DNA of 64,000 bases from Halobacillus fulvus (GCA_004078665.1 SCFO01000006.1:124001-188000), one strand, 5' to 3'. Positions 9,175 through 18,020 are shown, counted from the first letter of the stretch. The notes: generated by a model not told the origin, from the letters alone. Numbers and translations are program-made.

Positions 9175-10395
9175 TAATTCTCCCTGCGTTCCGAAGAATT
9201 CGTAACGGATGCGATCTTCCGGAACATCCCATTCGCGCAAGGATCCGATGACCGCTTTCATGAACCCTTCCGGACCACAGAAATAAAAGTCCGCTTCTCG
9301 TGGCACTTGTTGCTTCAGCCATTCCAGACTGACACGTCCTTCCACATCGAAGCGCTCTTCGTCGATATCCTTCTCTGTAGGGTTTTCATAGAAAAACTTC
9401 GTATCCAAGTGATCCTTCGCGGCTGCCATCTCGTTTTCCAAGGCATGGACACGTCCGTTTCTTACCGCATGAATAAAGTACCCTTTACGTTCCGGCTGTT
9501 GCTTCTGCATTGTTTTCCACATGCTGAGAAGCGGCGTCAGACCGACACCTCCGCTTAAGAATACCGCAGGGCGATCCGATTCGGTTTCTAAATAAAAATC
9601 TCCCGCCGGTGCACTGATCGGCAGCACATCCCCTTCTGCAACACACTGATGGAGCCAGTTCGATACAATCCCATCAGGAAGTCCATTCTGTCCGTCTTCC
9701 CGTTTCACACTGATGCGGAAATGATCCTCGAACGGCGAATCGGATAAGCTGTATTGTCTCAAGTGATCATGTTCTTCGCCTTCGATTTCCGCCTTAATCG
9801 TCAAATACTGACCCGGCTTGAAGGTCGGCAATTCTTTTCCATCCACAGGCGAGAGGTAAAAGGAGGTGATTTCATCGCTTTCCTCGACTTTCTGCATCAC
9901 CTTGAACTCACGGTACCCGACCCAGCCGCCTGGCTGCTCCGCTGTTTCCTTGTACATATTTTTTTCTACACTGATAAAAGCATCTGCAATGACGCCATAG
10001 GCATCGGCCCACGCATTGATGATGTCATCTGTCGCGGCATCGCCCAATACGTCTTTGATCGCTGTCAGCAAATACTCACCTACAATCGGATAGTGCTCAG
10101 GCTTTACGTTCAGACTGCGGTGCTTTTCGGCAATCTGCTTGACCCTCGGCAAAATCGCTCCGAGGTTGTCAATGTGAAGGGCTGCGGCATAGACGGCATT
10201 TGCCAGCGCTCTCGGCTGCTCGCCTGCCTTCTGGTGAGTTTGATTGAATATGTTTTTCAATTCCGGATGATCCTCAAATAAACGCTTATAAAAATGGCTC
10301 GTAATCGCTTCTCCGTGCTCCTCAAGAACAGGAACCGTCGACTTGATCGTCGCAATCGTCTGTTCATCTAAAGGCTGTTCAACTTGTTGAGACAT
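9172..10395 (-). CDS. hmp: Flavohaemoglobin, nitric oxide dioxygenase
   Basis: A 407-residue NO-detoxifying flavohaemoprotein that turns NO and O2 into nitrate using NAD(P)H. An N-terminal globin domain (1-140) has the proximal haem histidine H92 in KHRSL. It is followed by a ferredoxin-reductase-like FAD domain with RQYSLSD (about 212-218) and an NAD domain with the SGGVGLTPLLSM motif (about 280). The start follows AAAGGAG. It diverges from nsrR, and an NsrR-type palindrome lies at its predicted transcription start, so expression is expected to rise when NO damages the NsrR cluster. Confidence 0.97.
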   Translation of the reverse strand: MSQQVEQPLDEQTIATIKSTVPVLEEHGEAITSHFYKRLFEDHPELKNIFNQTHQKAGEQPRALANAVYAAALHIDNLGAILPRVKQIAEKHRSLNVKPEHYPIVGEYLLTAIKDVLGDAATDDIINAWADAYGVIADAFISVEKNMYKETAEQPGGWVGYREFKVMQKVEESDEITSFYLSPVDGKELPTFKPGQYLTIKAEIEGEEHDHLRQYSLSDSPFEDHFRISVKREDGQNGLPDGIVSNWLHQCVAEGDVLPISAPAGDFYLETESDRPAVFLSGGVGLTPLLSMWKTMQKQQPERKGYFIHAVRNGRVHALENEMAAAKDHLDTKFFYENPTEKDIDEERFDVEGRVSLEWLKQQVPREADFYFCGPEGFMKAVIGSLREWDVPEDRIRYEFFGTQGEL

Positions 10396-10409
10396 AAAAA
10401 AACTCCTTT

Positions 10410-10432
10410 AAGATGTATTTTATATACATGTT
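10410..10432. promoter_or_regulatory. NsrR operator of hmp
   Basis: AAGATGTAT-TTTAT-ATACATGTT is a 9-5-9 palindrome with one mismatch between half-sites. It resembles published NsrR boxes (ATGTATTT-n-AAATACAT type) and lies just downstream of the hmp -10 element, where bound repressor would block initiation. Confidence 0.8.
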
Positions 10433-10433
10433 T

Positions 10434-10463
10434 ATTATAAAAAGATATTGGAACAAAAAGCAA
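10434..10463 (-). promoter_or_regulatory. hmp sigma-A promoter
   Basis: On the minus strand TTGCTT (10458-10463), an 18-bp spacer and TATAAT (10434-10439). Confidence 0.65.
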
Positions 10464-10569
10464 TATTCTAAATACACCTTTTTATGACTATTTTGTAAAC
10501 AAACCGAAAGAGGAAACAGAGGGTGTGTTATGGTAAGATAGAAAAAAATCGATAAATGAGGGTAAAACT

Positions 10570-11013
10570 ATGCGCTTGAAAAAATATACGGACTACGCTC
10601 TTCGTGTACTCATTTATACGGCTTCCAAAAAAGACGGAGAATTAGCCAATAAAAAGGAAATCTCCGAAGTTTTCCATATATCAGAAAACCACTTGGGCAA
10701 AATCATCCATGAACTGAACAAGCTCTCCCTGATTGAGACGATCCGCGGACGCTCCGGGGGAATCCGGCTCGCCAAAGCCCCCGCTGACATCAACGTCGGC
10801 TATGTTGTGCGGCAGATGGAGGACGATTTTCACTTGCTCGAATGCTTTGACTGCGCTACGAATTACTGTGTCATTACGCCTGCCTGCAAACTCAGGCATG
10901 TGCTGAGAGATGCTTTGCGCGCCTTTTTGGAGGTTCTGGATGCTTATACGCTGGAGGACTTGCTGACGAATCAGGATGAACTGAGGGATTTGATGGGGAT
11001 TTCTGCTAACTGA
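10570..11013 (+). CDS. nsrR: Rrf2-family nitric-oxide-sensing repressor
   Basis: A 147-residue Rrf2 regulator. The N-terminal winged helix-turn-helix (1-65) starts MRLKKYTDYALRVL, the NsrR signature. Cysteines C92, C100 and C106 (plus C95) in ECFDCATNYC..PAC match the iron-sulfur ligands of characterised NsrR. NO reacts with the cluster and releases DNA. It is divergent from hmp with a palindromic operator between them. The start follows GAGGG, 6 bases upstream. Confidence 0.95.
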   Translation: MRLKKYTDYALRVLIYTASKKDGELANKKEISEVFHISENHLGKIIHELNKLSLIETIRGRSGGIRLAKAPADINVGYVVRQMEDDFHLLECFDCATNYCVITPACKLRHVLRDALRAFLEVLDAYTLEDLLTNQDELRDLMGISAN

Positions 11014-11048
11014 TATAGATTTTACTTAAAGCAGAGCCTTTACTTCTT

Positions 11049-11090
11049 AAAAAGGTCCGGTCTACACTCTTTGTAGACCGGACCTTTTTA
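11049..11090. terminator. Bidirectional terminator between nsrR and the VOC gene
   Basis: Perfect 18-bp stem AAAAAGGTCCGGTCTACA with its complement around a 5-nt loop. A- and T-runs at both ends let it work on both strands. Confidence 0.95.
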
Positions 11091-11093
11091 ATT

Positions 11094-11585
11094 CTAATAA
11101 GCACCTTCTGAATAGGTTAATTCATAGCTATGCGTATAAATCTCAAAAATATTACCGAACGGATCTTCTACATACACCATTTTATATGGCTTTTCTCCAG
11201 GATAATATTCCCGGATCGGCATGCGTTGCTTTCCGCCGTTCTGTTTTATTTTCTCTACCATTCCTTCGATATCAGGATCTTGGATACAAAAGTGGAAAAG
11301 ACCAGTTTTCCAGTATTCAAAAGGGTTTTCTGGATTTTCATTTTCCGGGAACTCGAACATTTCGATCCCGATTTTATCTCCCGTCGCAAGGTGGGCGATT
11401 CTGAATTCTTCCCAGTCTTCACCAAACACATCACGGCACATCTGCCCGATTGGCGTGTCATCATTTTTTACGTCTGACGGCTGCATGATCACATACCAAC
11501 CGAAAACTTCTGTATAAAAACGAATGGCCTCCTCAAGATTTGGAACGAACAGACCAATATGGGAAAATGTCCTTGGATAAGGCAT
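11094..11585 (-). CDS. VOC-family (glyoxalase-like) protein
   Basis: A 163-residue single-domain vicinal-oxygen-chelate protein. It has the N-terminal half-module SHIGLFVPNLEEAIRFYTEVFGW (shown here in part by SHIGLFVP; H9 is a likely metal ligand) and a closing VEDPFGNIFEIYTH. Family members include glyoxalases, dioxygenases and antibiotic-binding proteins; the substrate is not deducible. It diverges from an HxlR regulator 120 bp away, which is probably its transcriptional controller. The start follows AAGGAGGA. Confidence 0.85.
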   Translation of the reverse strand: MPYPRTFSHIGLFVPNLEEAIRFYTEVFGWYVIMQPSDVKNDDTPIGQMCRDVFGEDWEEFRIAHLATGDKIGIEMFEFPENENPENPFEYWKTGLFHFCIQDPDIEGMVEKIKQNGGKQRMPIREYYPGEKPYKMVYVEDPFGNIFEIYTHSYELTYSEGAY

Positions 11586-11705
11586 TATTTATTCCTCCTT
11601 CATGATTTATGGGTACAATTAATAGTGTAAGGGGAAAAAAGAAATCATGTAAGAATGCACTTTTTTGTAAGCCTCTAACCAAAAAGTAAGAAAGGAGGAG
11701 CATCC

Positions 11706-12044
11706 ATGGATCTTCCTCTCGGTGAGGACGGGAAACTGAAATGCTCGATCGAATATACATTGAAGAAAATGGGCGGCAAGTGGAAACCGGTGATTTTATG
11801 GCATTTAGGAGTGGATGGGACCCACAGATATAACGAACTGAGAAGGCTGTTGCCGGGAATTTCACATAAAATGATGAGCCAGCAACTGAAAGAGCTTGAG
11901 GAGGATGGTTTCATCCAACGGGTTCAGTACAATACAATTCCTCCAAAAGTTGAATATTCCATTACAGATTCAGGAAAAACATTGATGCCCATTCTTGAAA
12001 AGATGCATGTCTGGGGGACAGAACATCGCGCAATGGAGCTATAA
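11706..12044 (+). CDS. HxlR-family transcriptional regulator
   Basis: A 112-residue winged-helix protein. The HxlR signature runs CSIEYTLKKMGGKWKPVILW (about 14-33), then RYNELRRLLPGISHKMMSQQ, the recognition helix region, and a wing containing VEYSITDSGKTL. Members often sense electrophiles through a cysteine near the N-terminus; here C14 is the only such cysteine. The neighbouring divergent VOC gene is the probable target. The start follows AAGGAGGA. Confidence 0.92.
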   Translation: MDLPLGEDGKLKCSIEYTLKKMGGKWKPVILWHLGVDGTHRYNELRRLLPGISHKMMSQQLKELEEDGFIQRVQYNTIPPKVEYSITDSGKTLMPILEKMHVWGTEHRAMEL

Positions 12045-12051
12045 AACACAA

Positions 12052-12092
12052 AAAAACCGTGAAGTCTATGAAAAGACTTCACGGTTTTTCGT
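12052..12092. terminator. Terminator shared by the HxlR gene and rpsR operon
   Basis: 16-bp stem AAAAACCGTGAAGTCT with its complement, with A- and T-runs on both sides. It is placed between convergent genes and can act on both strands. Confidence 0.95.
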
Positions 12093-12101
12093 GCGCTACG
12101 A

Positions 12102-12329
12102 TTACTCAGTAGAGTAAGGAAGTAGAGCCATTTGACGAGAGCGTTTGATCGCTTTTGTCAATTTACGTTGGTATTTAGCAGAAGTTCCCGTTACTCGGCG
12201 AGGAAGAATTTTTCCACGATCAGAAACGAAACGCTTCAGCAAATCAACATCTTTATAGTCGATGTGTGTGATTCCATTCGCAGTGAAGAAACACACCTTT
12301 TTACGTTTTCCGCGTCCACGACGTGCCAT
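12102..12329 (-). CDS. rpsR: 30S ribosomal protein S18
   Basis: 75 residues, [15 protein letters not shown] at the start and [13 protein letters not shown] in the core, full length for S18. It binds S6 on the platform of the small subunit. It is last in the rpsF-ssb-rpsR operon, 21 bp after ssb, and followed by a strong terminator. The start follows AAGGAGTG. Confidence 0.98.
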   Translation of the reverse strand: MARRGRGKRKKVCFFTANGITHIDYKDVDLLKRFVSDRGKILPRRVTGTSAKYQRKLTKAIKRSRQMALLPYSTE

Positions 12330-12350
12330 GTAGCATTCACTCCTTTCTTT

Positions 12351-12836
12351 TTAAAATGGTAGATCGTCGTCTGATATATCGATAGGCTCCCCTTGATCAG
12401 CGAAGGGGTCGTCCTGTTTGTTGTTATTCTGGTTGGAACCAAATTGGTTGCTTGCTGGTTGATTCTGATTTGGTTGGAATCCTGAGCCTCCACGATTTCC
12501 TCCGCCTTGGGAAGAACCTTTGGATTCTAAGAATTGTACGCTGTCTGCAACGACTTCGGTTACAAATACGCGTTTGCCTTCTTGGTTATCGAAGCTTCTG
12601 GACTGAAGACGTCCGTCCACACCGACAAGACTACCTTTATTCATAAAGTTGGCTAAATTCTCTGCAGCGCGTCTCCAGACGACACAGTTGATGAAGTCCG
12701 CGTCACGGTCACCAGAGTTGCTGGAGAATGGGCGGTTCACGGCAATTGTGAAGTTAGCGACGGCTACTCCGTTGGGTGTATAGCGCAAATCAGGATCCTT
12801 CGTTAATCTGCCGACTAAAACGACACGATTCAACAT
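12351..12836 (-). CDS. ssb: Single-stranded DNA-binding protein
   Basis: 161 residues. The OB-fold (about 1-105) begins [19 protein letters not shown]; a Gly/Asn/Gln-rich linker leads to the acidic tip DISDDDLPF that recruits repair and replication partners. A GTG nine bases upstream opens the frame, but AAGGAGTG fits only the ATG at 12836. The middle gene of rpsF-ssb-rpsR. Confidence 0.98.
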   Translation of the reverse strand: MLNRVVLVGRLTKDPDLRYTPNGVAVANFTIAVNRPFSSNSGDRDADFINCVVWRRAAENLANFMNKGSLVGVDGRLQSRSFDNQEGKRVFVTEVVADSVQFLESKGSSQGGGNRGGSGFQPNQNQPASNQFGSNQNNNKQDDPFADQGEPIDISDDDLPF

Positions 12837-12848
12837 CAGAATCACTCC

Positions 12849-13142
12849 TTATTTGTCATCTTCGCGTACTGCGATGTGGCGGATAATATCATCCGTGAAC
12901 TTCGCTTGACGGTCGAATTCGTTGATCGCTTCACGTGTACCAGTGAAGTCGATTGTTACGTAGATACCATCACGATAGTCGTTAATTTCGTAAGCAAGAC
13001 GGCGCTTGCCAACTTCTTTAACTTCTTCGATCTCCGCACCGTTATCTGTAAGGATTTTGCTGAAGCGCTCTTGTACAGCAACTTTCGCTTCCTCCTCGAT
13101 GTCTGGGCGGATGATATACATGATTTCGTATTTTCTACTCAT
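12849..13142 (-). CDS. rpsF: 30S ribosomal protein S6
   Basis: 97 residues beginning [15 protein letters not shown], normal length for S6. First gene of the rpsF-ssb-rpsR operon; the ssb start is 12 bp past its stop. The start follows AAGGAGGTGA. The leader upstream looks like the S6:S18-binding autoregulatory RNA. Confidence 0.98.
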   Translation of the reverse strand: MSRKYEIMYIIRPDIEEEAKVAVQERFSKILTDNGAEIEEVKEVGKRRLAYEINDYRDGIYVTIDFTGTREAINEFDRQAKFTDDIIRHIAVREDDK

Positions 13143-13217
13143 CCGTTTTCACCTCCTTATGGACTTAACGGCTCCTTTTCGAAAAGGAGCAAGGAGTAAT
13201 CTTTTAATTACTCACAA
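13143..13217 (-). ncRNA. Putative S6:S18 ribosomal-protein leader of rpsF
   Basis: The 5' leader on the minus strand contains a GAGTAAT/ATTACTC hairpin. It is followed by the hairpin GCTCCTTTT-CG-AAAAGGAGC, which runs directly into CCGTTAA and then the Shine-Dalgarno AAGGAGGTGA. A CCG next to a hairpin is the hallmark of the Firmicute S6:S18 leader that mimics the 16S binding site. Feedback control of the operon is expected; this is a motif-level call. Confidence 0.6.
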
Positions 13218-13223
13218 TGAAGT

Positions 13224-13252
13224 ATTATAACAAAGTTGTCCTAGATTTACAA
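13224..13252 (-). promoter_or_regulatory. rpsF-ssb-rpsR promoter
   Basis: Minus strand TTGTAA (13247-13252), 17-bp spacer, TATAAT (13224-13229). Confidence 0.75.
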
Positions 13253-13277
13253 TACTTTAACGGAAGAATCCTGACGA

Positions 13278-14375
13278 CTATACATTAAAACGGAAGTGGA
13301 TGACATCGCCATCCCGAACAAGGTACTCTTTTCCTTCGAGGCGAACGCGGCCACGATCACGGGCAACACCCATGGAACCGGCGTCGACTAAGTCTTCATA
13401 GGAAACCGTCTCGGCACGGATGAACCCGCGCTCAAAGTCAGTGTGGATGATCCCTGCTGCTTGAGGAGCGGTCATGCCTTCTTTGAACGTCCAGGCACGC
13501 ACTTCCTGCTCACCGGCTGTGAAGTAAGTCGCCAGGCCAAGAAGGTTGTACGTGGCTTTGATCAATTGATCAAGACCAGACTCAGCAATGCCAAGATCTT
13601 CGAGGAATTCCTCTTTTTCATCTCCATCAAGCTCAGCGATTTCGGATTCGATTTTGGCGCAGACAACGATGACTTCCGCGTTTTCCTTCGCCGCGAATTC
13701 GCGGATCTGCTTCACTTTATCGTTGTCGCCTTCACCGATTTCATCCTCACTGACGTTGGCTACGTAGAGGATCGGTTTAGAAGTCAGCAGGTGCAGGCCT
13801 TTTACGACTTTCTGCTGATCAGAGCTGAATTCCACCGCACGGGCAGGTGTTTCAGATTCGAGCGCTTCTTTCAGCTTTTCAAGCACCGCGTGCTCCGCTA
13901 GAGCGTGTTTATCCTTTTGACGGGCAAGCTTCGCAACACGATCGAGACGCTTCGACACCGTTTCAAGGTCAGCGAGAATCAGCTCAAGGTTGATCGTTTC
14001 GATATCGGAGATCGGATCGACCTGACCGGAGACGTGCGTAATGTTTTCATCTTCGAAAGCACGGACGACGTGACAGATAGCATCGACCTGACGGATATGG
14101 GAAAGGAACTGGTTGCCTAGTCCTTCTCCTTTACTCGCGCCTTTTACGATGCCGGCAATATCGGTGAATTCAAAAGCGGTAGGGACGGTTTTCTTCGGGT
14201 TCACAAGCTCAGTCAGCTTATCCAGACGACTATCCGGAACTTCCACAATCCCGACGTTCGGATCAATAGTGGCGAACGGATAGTTGGCAGACAAAGCGCC
14301 TGCTTGTGTAATTGCGTTAAATAGCGTAGATTTCCCTACGTTCGGCAAACCTACGATTCCTGCTGTTAATGCCAT
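13278..14375 (-). CDS. ychF: Ribosome-associated ATPase/GTPase YchF
   Basis: 365 residues, Obg-like family. P-loop GLPNVGKST (8-16), switch region DIAGIVKGASKGEGLG (about 69-84), a coiled-coil insert (about 130-200) and a C-terminal TGS domain ending in GDVIHFRFNV. YchF proteins bind ribosomes, hydrolyse ATP and affect stress responses. The order rpsF-ychF-DUF951-mscS matches B. subtilis. The start follows AAGGAGTG. Confidence 0.97.
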   Translation of the reverse strand: MALTAGIVGLPNVGKSTLFNAITQAGALSANYPFATIDPNVGIVEVPDSRLDKLTELVNPKKTVPTAFEFTDIAGIVKGASKGEGLGNQFLSHIRQVDAICHVVRAFEDENITHVSGQVDPISDIETINLELILADLETVSKRLDRVAKLARQKDKHALAEHAVLEKLKEALESETPARAVEFSSDQQKVVKGLHLLTSKPILYVANVSEDEIGEGDNDKVKQIREFAAKENAEVIVVCAKIESEIAELDGDEKEEFLEDLGIAESGLDQLIKATYNLLGLATYFTAGEQEVRAWTFKEGMTAPQAAGIIHTDFERGFIRAETVSYEDLVDAGSMGVARDRGRVRLEGKEYLVRDGDVIHFRFNV

Positions 14376-14565
14376 ATAAGACTTTCACTCCTTAAGGATT
14401 TACATACATGCATGTTAGTCATATCAATTATAGTTACTGTGAATGAAAATAACAACCAATCAAAAAGGAAAAAGCGAGGGGTGGAGGGGGGTGATTTTTG
14501 AATTATCTCCTAAGCGAAGTTTCGGTAATCGATGGGGTTTGTTGTGTGAAAATGTCTTTTTTGAC

Positions 14566-14740
14566 TTTTTTCCGTTATCTGAATGAGTGGGTGGAGACGT
14601 GGGAAATGACTCGCTTTCCATGGGGGAGCCGCTGAGCTTCCTCGTCACTTCGTTCCTGCGGGATCTCACCTGCCACCTTCTCCCATAGGAGTCTCCTCAT
14701 TTCCCACGCCTCCTTACATTTATATAAACTAACGGAAAAA
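14566..14740. repeat. Interspersed palindromic repeat, copy A
   Basis: Outer ends TTTTTCCGTTA / TAACGGAAAAA are exact inverted repeats. Inside them 17-nt arms (14593-14609 and 14697-14713) pair with one mismatch: GGAGACGTGGGAAATGA against the complement of TCATTTCCCACGCCTCC. The core carries the family motifs CTCGCTTTCCATGGG, GAGCTTCCTCG and CCCATAGGAGTCTC. Confidence 0.85.
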
Positions 14741-14862
14741 TCAGATCTTACCTATACAACATAAAACAAAAGAACATCGCTCTCTTCATTATAGTAGATT
14801 ATACAATTCTATCGATGCGAAGAGTGCGCAAACATCCTCCTCTTGAAACTATTCTATATAAA

Positions 14863-14891
14863 AAAGCCCACTCTGTAGAAGAGCAGGCTTT
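14863..14891 (-). terminator. Intrinsic terminator of the DUF951 gene
   Basis: 12-bp stem AAAGCCTGCTCT / AGAGTGGGCTTT with two G-U pairs and a T6 tail on the minus strand, directly past the stop codon. Confidence 0.9.
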
Positions 14892-14894
14892 GTG

Positions 14895-15092
14895 TTATTC
14901 CTCGGCGGGTTCCAGTACCTTTTTCATTTTGGTCTCGAACTTGCGGCGTGGGACGAGGACGCTGTGTCCGCATCCTTCGCATTTGATCCGGATATCGGCT
15001 CCCATGCGGATGATTTTCCAGCGATTCTCCCCACATGGGTGAGGTTTTTTCATTTGAACGACATCATTGAGTTGATAATTTTTTTCTGCCAT
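14895..15092 (-). CDS. DUF951 small zinc-ribbon-like protein (YyzM type)
   Basis: 65 residues, near-complete match to the pattern of DUF951 proteins: LNDVVQMKKPHPCG, then RMGADIRIKCEGCGHSVLVPR. Three cysteines (C20, and the CEGC pair near 39-42) with a histidine suggest metal binding. The function is unknown but the gene is conserved between ychF and mscS in Bacillaceae, as here. It lies 15 bp after the mscS stop and is probably co-transcribed. The start follows AGGAGG. Confidence 0.9.
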   Translation of the reverse strand: MAEKNYQLNDVVQMKKPHPCGENRWKIIRMGADIRIKCEGCGHSVLVPRRKFETKMKKVLEPAEE

Positions 15093-15107
15093 GATTGATA
15101 ACCTCCT

Positions 15108-15995
15108 CTATCCTTGTTGTGCTTCGATCTGTTCTTCTTCCTGGCGTGAATACATGACCATACGAGGGAATGGAATTTCGATACCGACTTGATCCAGTCG
15201 ATTTTTCACCTCTTTGCGCATTTCACGTGCAATCGCCCAGTGCTCCATCGGATTAACTTCCGCAATGATCCTCATGACGACATCAGACGCTCCAAGCGTC
15301 TGGACACCTAGAAGCTTCGGCACGTCAAGCATTTCCTCATAGCGTTCCGGCATCTCTTCAAGCAGCTCCTGAATCGCTTTTTCCGCCTGTTCAATATCTT
15401 CTTCATACGCAATGCTGACGTCCACGACAGCGATGCTGTTATGGATCGAATAGTTCGTCACCTGCGTGACGTTCCCGTTCGGCAAAATGTGGACTTCGCC
15501 TGTCCAAGCTTTTACCTTACACGTCCTGAGTCCAATTTCCTCCACGAAGCCTTCGACACCTGAGGTCTGAATGTAATCCCCAACGGAAAACTGATCTTCA
15601 AAAATGATGAAGAAGCCTGAGATGACATCGCGGACAAGGTTCTGCGCTCCAAAACCGATTGCAAGTCCAGCGACTCCAGCCCCGGCAAGCAACGCCCCGA
15701 TGTTGATCGAGAACGTTTCTAAAATCATGATCGCAGCGATGAAATAGACGACATACGACAACGTGTTGAGCACCAGTTTATTCAGCGTGGCCTCGCGACG
15801 CTGTGAAATCCGAAACGGTCCTTTTTTACGATTGGTGAAAAACTGTGTGACGATGCGGCGCCCTACTTTTATGACAATAAACGCCATCAAAAGAATGAAT
15901 AGGACTTGAATCGCACCTACACCGACAGTAATCCATAATTCAGGTCCTGTCACGTAGTCGATAACATCCGACCACTGCGTTTGAATATCCTCCAC
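15108..15995 (-). CDS. Small-conductance mechanosensitive channel, MscS family
   Basis: 295 residues. About three N-terminal transmembrane segments; the pore-lining helix is AGAGVAGLAIGFGAQNLVRD (about 110-130), followed by the beta domain FSVGDYIQ..GFVEEIGLRTC and a mixed C-terminal domain. It opens under membrane tension to release solutes on osmotic downshift, relevant for a salt-adapted cell. I chose GTG at 15995 because AGGAGGGG is correctly placed for it; a TTG 21 bases upstream precedes the ribosome site. Confidence 0.92.
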   Translation of the reverse strand: MEDIQTQWSDVIDYVTGPELWITVGVGAIQVLFILLMAFIVIKVGRRIVTQFFTNRKKGPFRISQRREATLNKLVLNTLSYVVYFIAAIMILETFSINIGALLAGAGVAGLAIGFGAQNLVRDVISGFFIIFEDQFSVGDYIQTSGVEGFVEEIGLRTCKVKAWTGEVHILPNGNVTQVTNYSIHNSIAVVDVSIAYEEDIEQAEKAIQELLEEMPERYEEMLDVPKLLGVQTLGASDVVMRIIAEVNPMEHWAIAREMRKEVKNRLDQVGIEIPFPRMVMYSRQEEEQIEAQQG

Positions 15996-16047
15996 CCTGT
16001 CCCCTCCTGTAAGCAATGAATATGAGATTCATTTTAACAGGTTTCCT

Positions 16048-17064
16048 TCAAATTTTGAATCGGGACACAAGCGGATAAAAAAGAAGCGAGGCGAGCACGT
16101 ATAAATTCAAAATCCCGTAAAGCGGGTAAAGGTATTCGACAAGCGTCGAAAAGCCGAATGATGTGAACGGAAGCATAAGCGCAATCATTCCCATGGCCAA
16201 AATCCAAAGCGGCTGCCTCAAGTATTCTCGAAAGCGGGTCACGAGTCCGAGCGTCCCGGATGCGGCGGTCGTAAAGATGGCAATCCAGAGCATCGCCGAC
16301 ATAAAAAGCATCATAGCATACGGATAGTGTTTCAAAATCGCAAATAAGGGGATTTCATATAATATAATCTCTTCTGAAATTTGAATCAGGCTGTTGTTGT
16401 ATAAATAAGACACCGCACCGAGAACAAGACCACTCCCGATGCTCGCAATCCACGCTTCGCCCTTTTGCTCCATCTGATTGCCAATCGCCCCGAGCACGGC
16501 GATCAGCGGAAGGATGTTGAGGGCAGTAAATGGGAAGGCAGCGAGCCAGTTACTCATCTCATGAACATGTCCAAACAGAGACAAATCCTGATCCTTCACG
16601 AATAAAATGAGCACGAACAGCAGCCCTCCAATCAAGAGCGGCAGCACGAAGCTGTTGACGATTACGATCCCTTTTACATCCCAAACGAATAACAGAATGA
16701 GAGGAATGACAATCGCCAGTACCCCGAACCGGTAGGGAAAATGGAACGCCTGCCACGTCGCTCCGCTTCCGGCCAGCATCACAACCGTCGTCGTAAAGAG
16801 GTACACGATGATCATCCAGTCATAGATTCCTGTCAGATGTCTGCCTACGATCGCACGAAGGACAGGCAGATAGTGTCCGGACTGTTTATGAAAACTGATC
16901 GACATAATGGTGAAACAGCATGAGGTGAACATGATCGTGAACAACAAAATAGCCAGACTGCTATTATGGCCGAAAAACTGCCACAGTTCACGACCCGACG
17001 CATATCCAGCCCCAATCATCGTACCTATGATAAGAAACATCCATTTCATCCCTGCTTTTATCAT
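16048..17064 (-). CDS. YkvI-type membrane protein (putative transporter)
   Basis: 338 residues with about ten hydrophobic segments. The first contains IGTMIGAGYASGRELWQFF, like the glycine-rich unwound helix of amino-acid/APC-fold carriers, and the protein resembles Bacillus YkvI. The substrate is unknown. The start ATG at 17064 follows GGTGGAGGAAGG; a longer frame exists upstream but lacks a ribosome site. It diverges from yyaC with 94 bp between starts. Confidence 0.75.
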   Translation of the reverse strand: MIKAGMKWMFLIIGTMIGAGYASGRELWQFFGHNSSLAILLFTIMFTSCCFTIMSISFHKQSGHYLPVLRAIVGRHLTGIYDWMIIVYLFTTTVVMLAGSGATWQAFHFPYRFGVLAIVIPLILLFVWDVKGIVIVNSFVLPLLIGGLLFVLILFVKDQDLSLFGHVHEMSNWLAAFPFTALNILPLIAVLGAIGNQMEQKGEAWIASIGSGLVLGAVSYLYNNSLIQISEEIILYEIPLFAILKHYPYAMMLFMSAMLWIAIFTTAASGTLGLVTRFREYLRQPLWILAMGMIALMLPFTSFGFSTLVEYLYPLYGILNLYVLASLLFYPLVSRFKI

Positions 17065-17158
17065 GACCTTCCTCCACCTCAATGTATTTGCCGCTGGCAC
17101 GTATAGAATGACGGACAACCTTATATACTGTTACTACTATGTATTTGGAGGAGAAGCT

Positions 17159-17812
17159 ATGAATCTTAAGGACAAGTTTCCAAACGAAGAACGCCGGGTC
17201 CATATCGAAGAAGAAGCGATGTGCCATACGCTGAGCGACTATTTATATGAATGGCTTCCTCCGTCCAAAGAGGTCGTCATCGCCTGTATCGGCACGGACC
17301 GGTCGACAGGAGATGCGTTCGGACCGCTCGTCGGCTCGATGCTTGAGGATCAGAATCTTGAAACGTTCCGTATTTATGGCACGATTGAAGAGCCCTTACA
17401 CGCACTCAATCTGAAGGAGAAGATGGCCTTCATTGAACAGGAGCATCCCGCTCCGTTCATTCTCGCGGTCGATGCCTGTCTTGGAAAAGCGACATCGGTC
17501 GGATCGGTCGTTTTAGGAAAAGGGACGATTGCCCCCGGGTCCGCTTTGAAAAAGGACCTTCCGCCCGTCGGGGATTTGCATATCAGTGGAATGGTGAATG
17601 TGAGTGGGTTTATGGAGCATGTCGTGCTGCAGAATACGCGGCTGCATGTGGTGATGCAGATGGCGGCTAAGGTGGCGGCGGCGATTCAGATGGTGGAAAC
17701 GAAGAGGAAAAGGGATGCGCTGGAGCGATCGCCTTTACGGCCGTTCACGCTGGACACTCAGCCGGATATCCACTTTACGTCCAAGGAGCTGCGCCTCAAA
17801 GACAACGGCTAG
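17159..17812 (+). CDS. yyaC: Spore protein YyaC (DUF1256, GPR-protease-like fold)
   Basis: 217 residues. The core contains IACIGTDRSTGDAFGPLVGS (about 40-59) and FILAVDACLGKA (about 100-111), the DUF1256 signature related to the germination protease Gpr. In B. subtilis yyaC lies next to the parAB region and is expressed during sporulation; its exact role is unclear. The ATG at 17159 follows GGAGGAG; the longer frame to 16907 overlaps the divergent gene. A CGTATA-18-TATACTG pair upstream might be a forespore promoter, but this is weak. Confidence 0.93.
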   Translation: MNLKDKFPNEERRVHIEEEAMCHTLSDYLYEWLPPSKEVVIACIGTDRSTGDAFGPLVGSMLEDQNLETFRIYGTIEEPLHALNLKEKMAFIEQEHPAPFILAVDACLGKATSVGSVVLGKGTIAPGSALKKDLPPVGDLHISGMVNVSGFMEHVVLQNTRLHVVMQMAAKVAAAIQMVETKRKRDALERSPLRPFTLDTQPDIHFTSKELRLKDNG

Positions 17813-17872
17813 AAGTCTTTCCATATAAAAAGTAAACGTAGCCGTTGTGGATACGTTGGATTGAATAAGAGA

Positions 17873-17994
17873 GGGATGGTAATGAAAGGGCTCGCTTTCC
17901 TGCGGGGGAGCTGGCAAGCCTCCTCAGGCTACGCCTTCCAGGTTCTCGCCTAAGCCCTTCTCCCGCGGGAGTCTCTCCGTTTCATTAACATCCC
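17873..17994. repeat. Interspersed palindromic repeat, copy B
   Basis: Arms GGGATGGTAATGAAA (17873-17887) and TTTCATTAACATCCC (17980-17994) pair with one mismatch. The core contains CTCGCTTTCCTGCGGG, CCTCCTCAGGCTACG and CCCGCGGGAGTCTC in the same order as copies A and D. Confidence 0.82.
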
Positions 17995-18020
17995 ACGCTA
18001 AATAAGTGCTGCAAGTAGTG

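Larger units (their letters stand above)
14376..14894. other. Gene-free gap with repeat copy A and a terminator
   Basis: 519 bp between ychF and the DUF951 gene. The first 190 bp hold no recognisable gene; 14566-14740 is repeat copy A; 14863-14891 is the DUF951 terminator. Open frames across the repeat are artefacts of its palindrome. Confidence 0.6.

Noticed and set aside
14460-14669. 69-codon minus-strand frame over repeat copy A
   Set aside because: Product of the palindrome; composition is unlike neighbouring proteins and no start signal is present.
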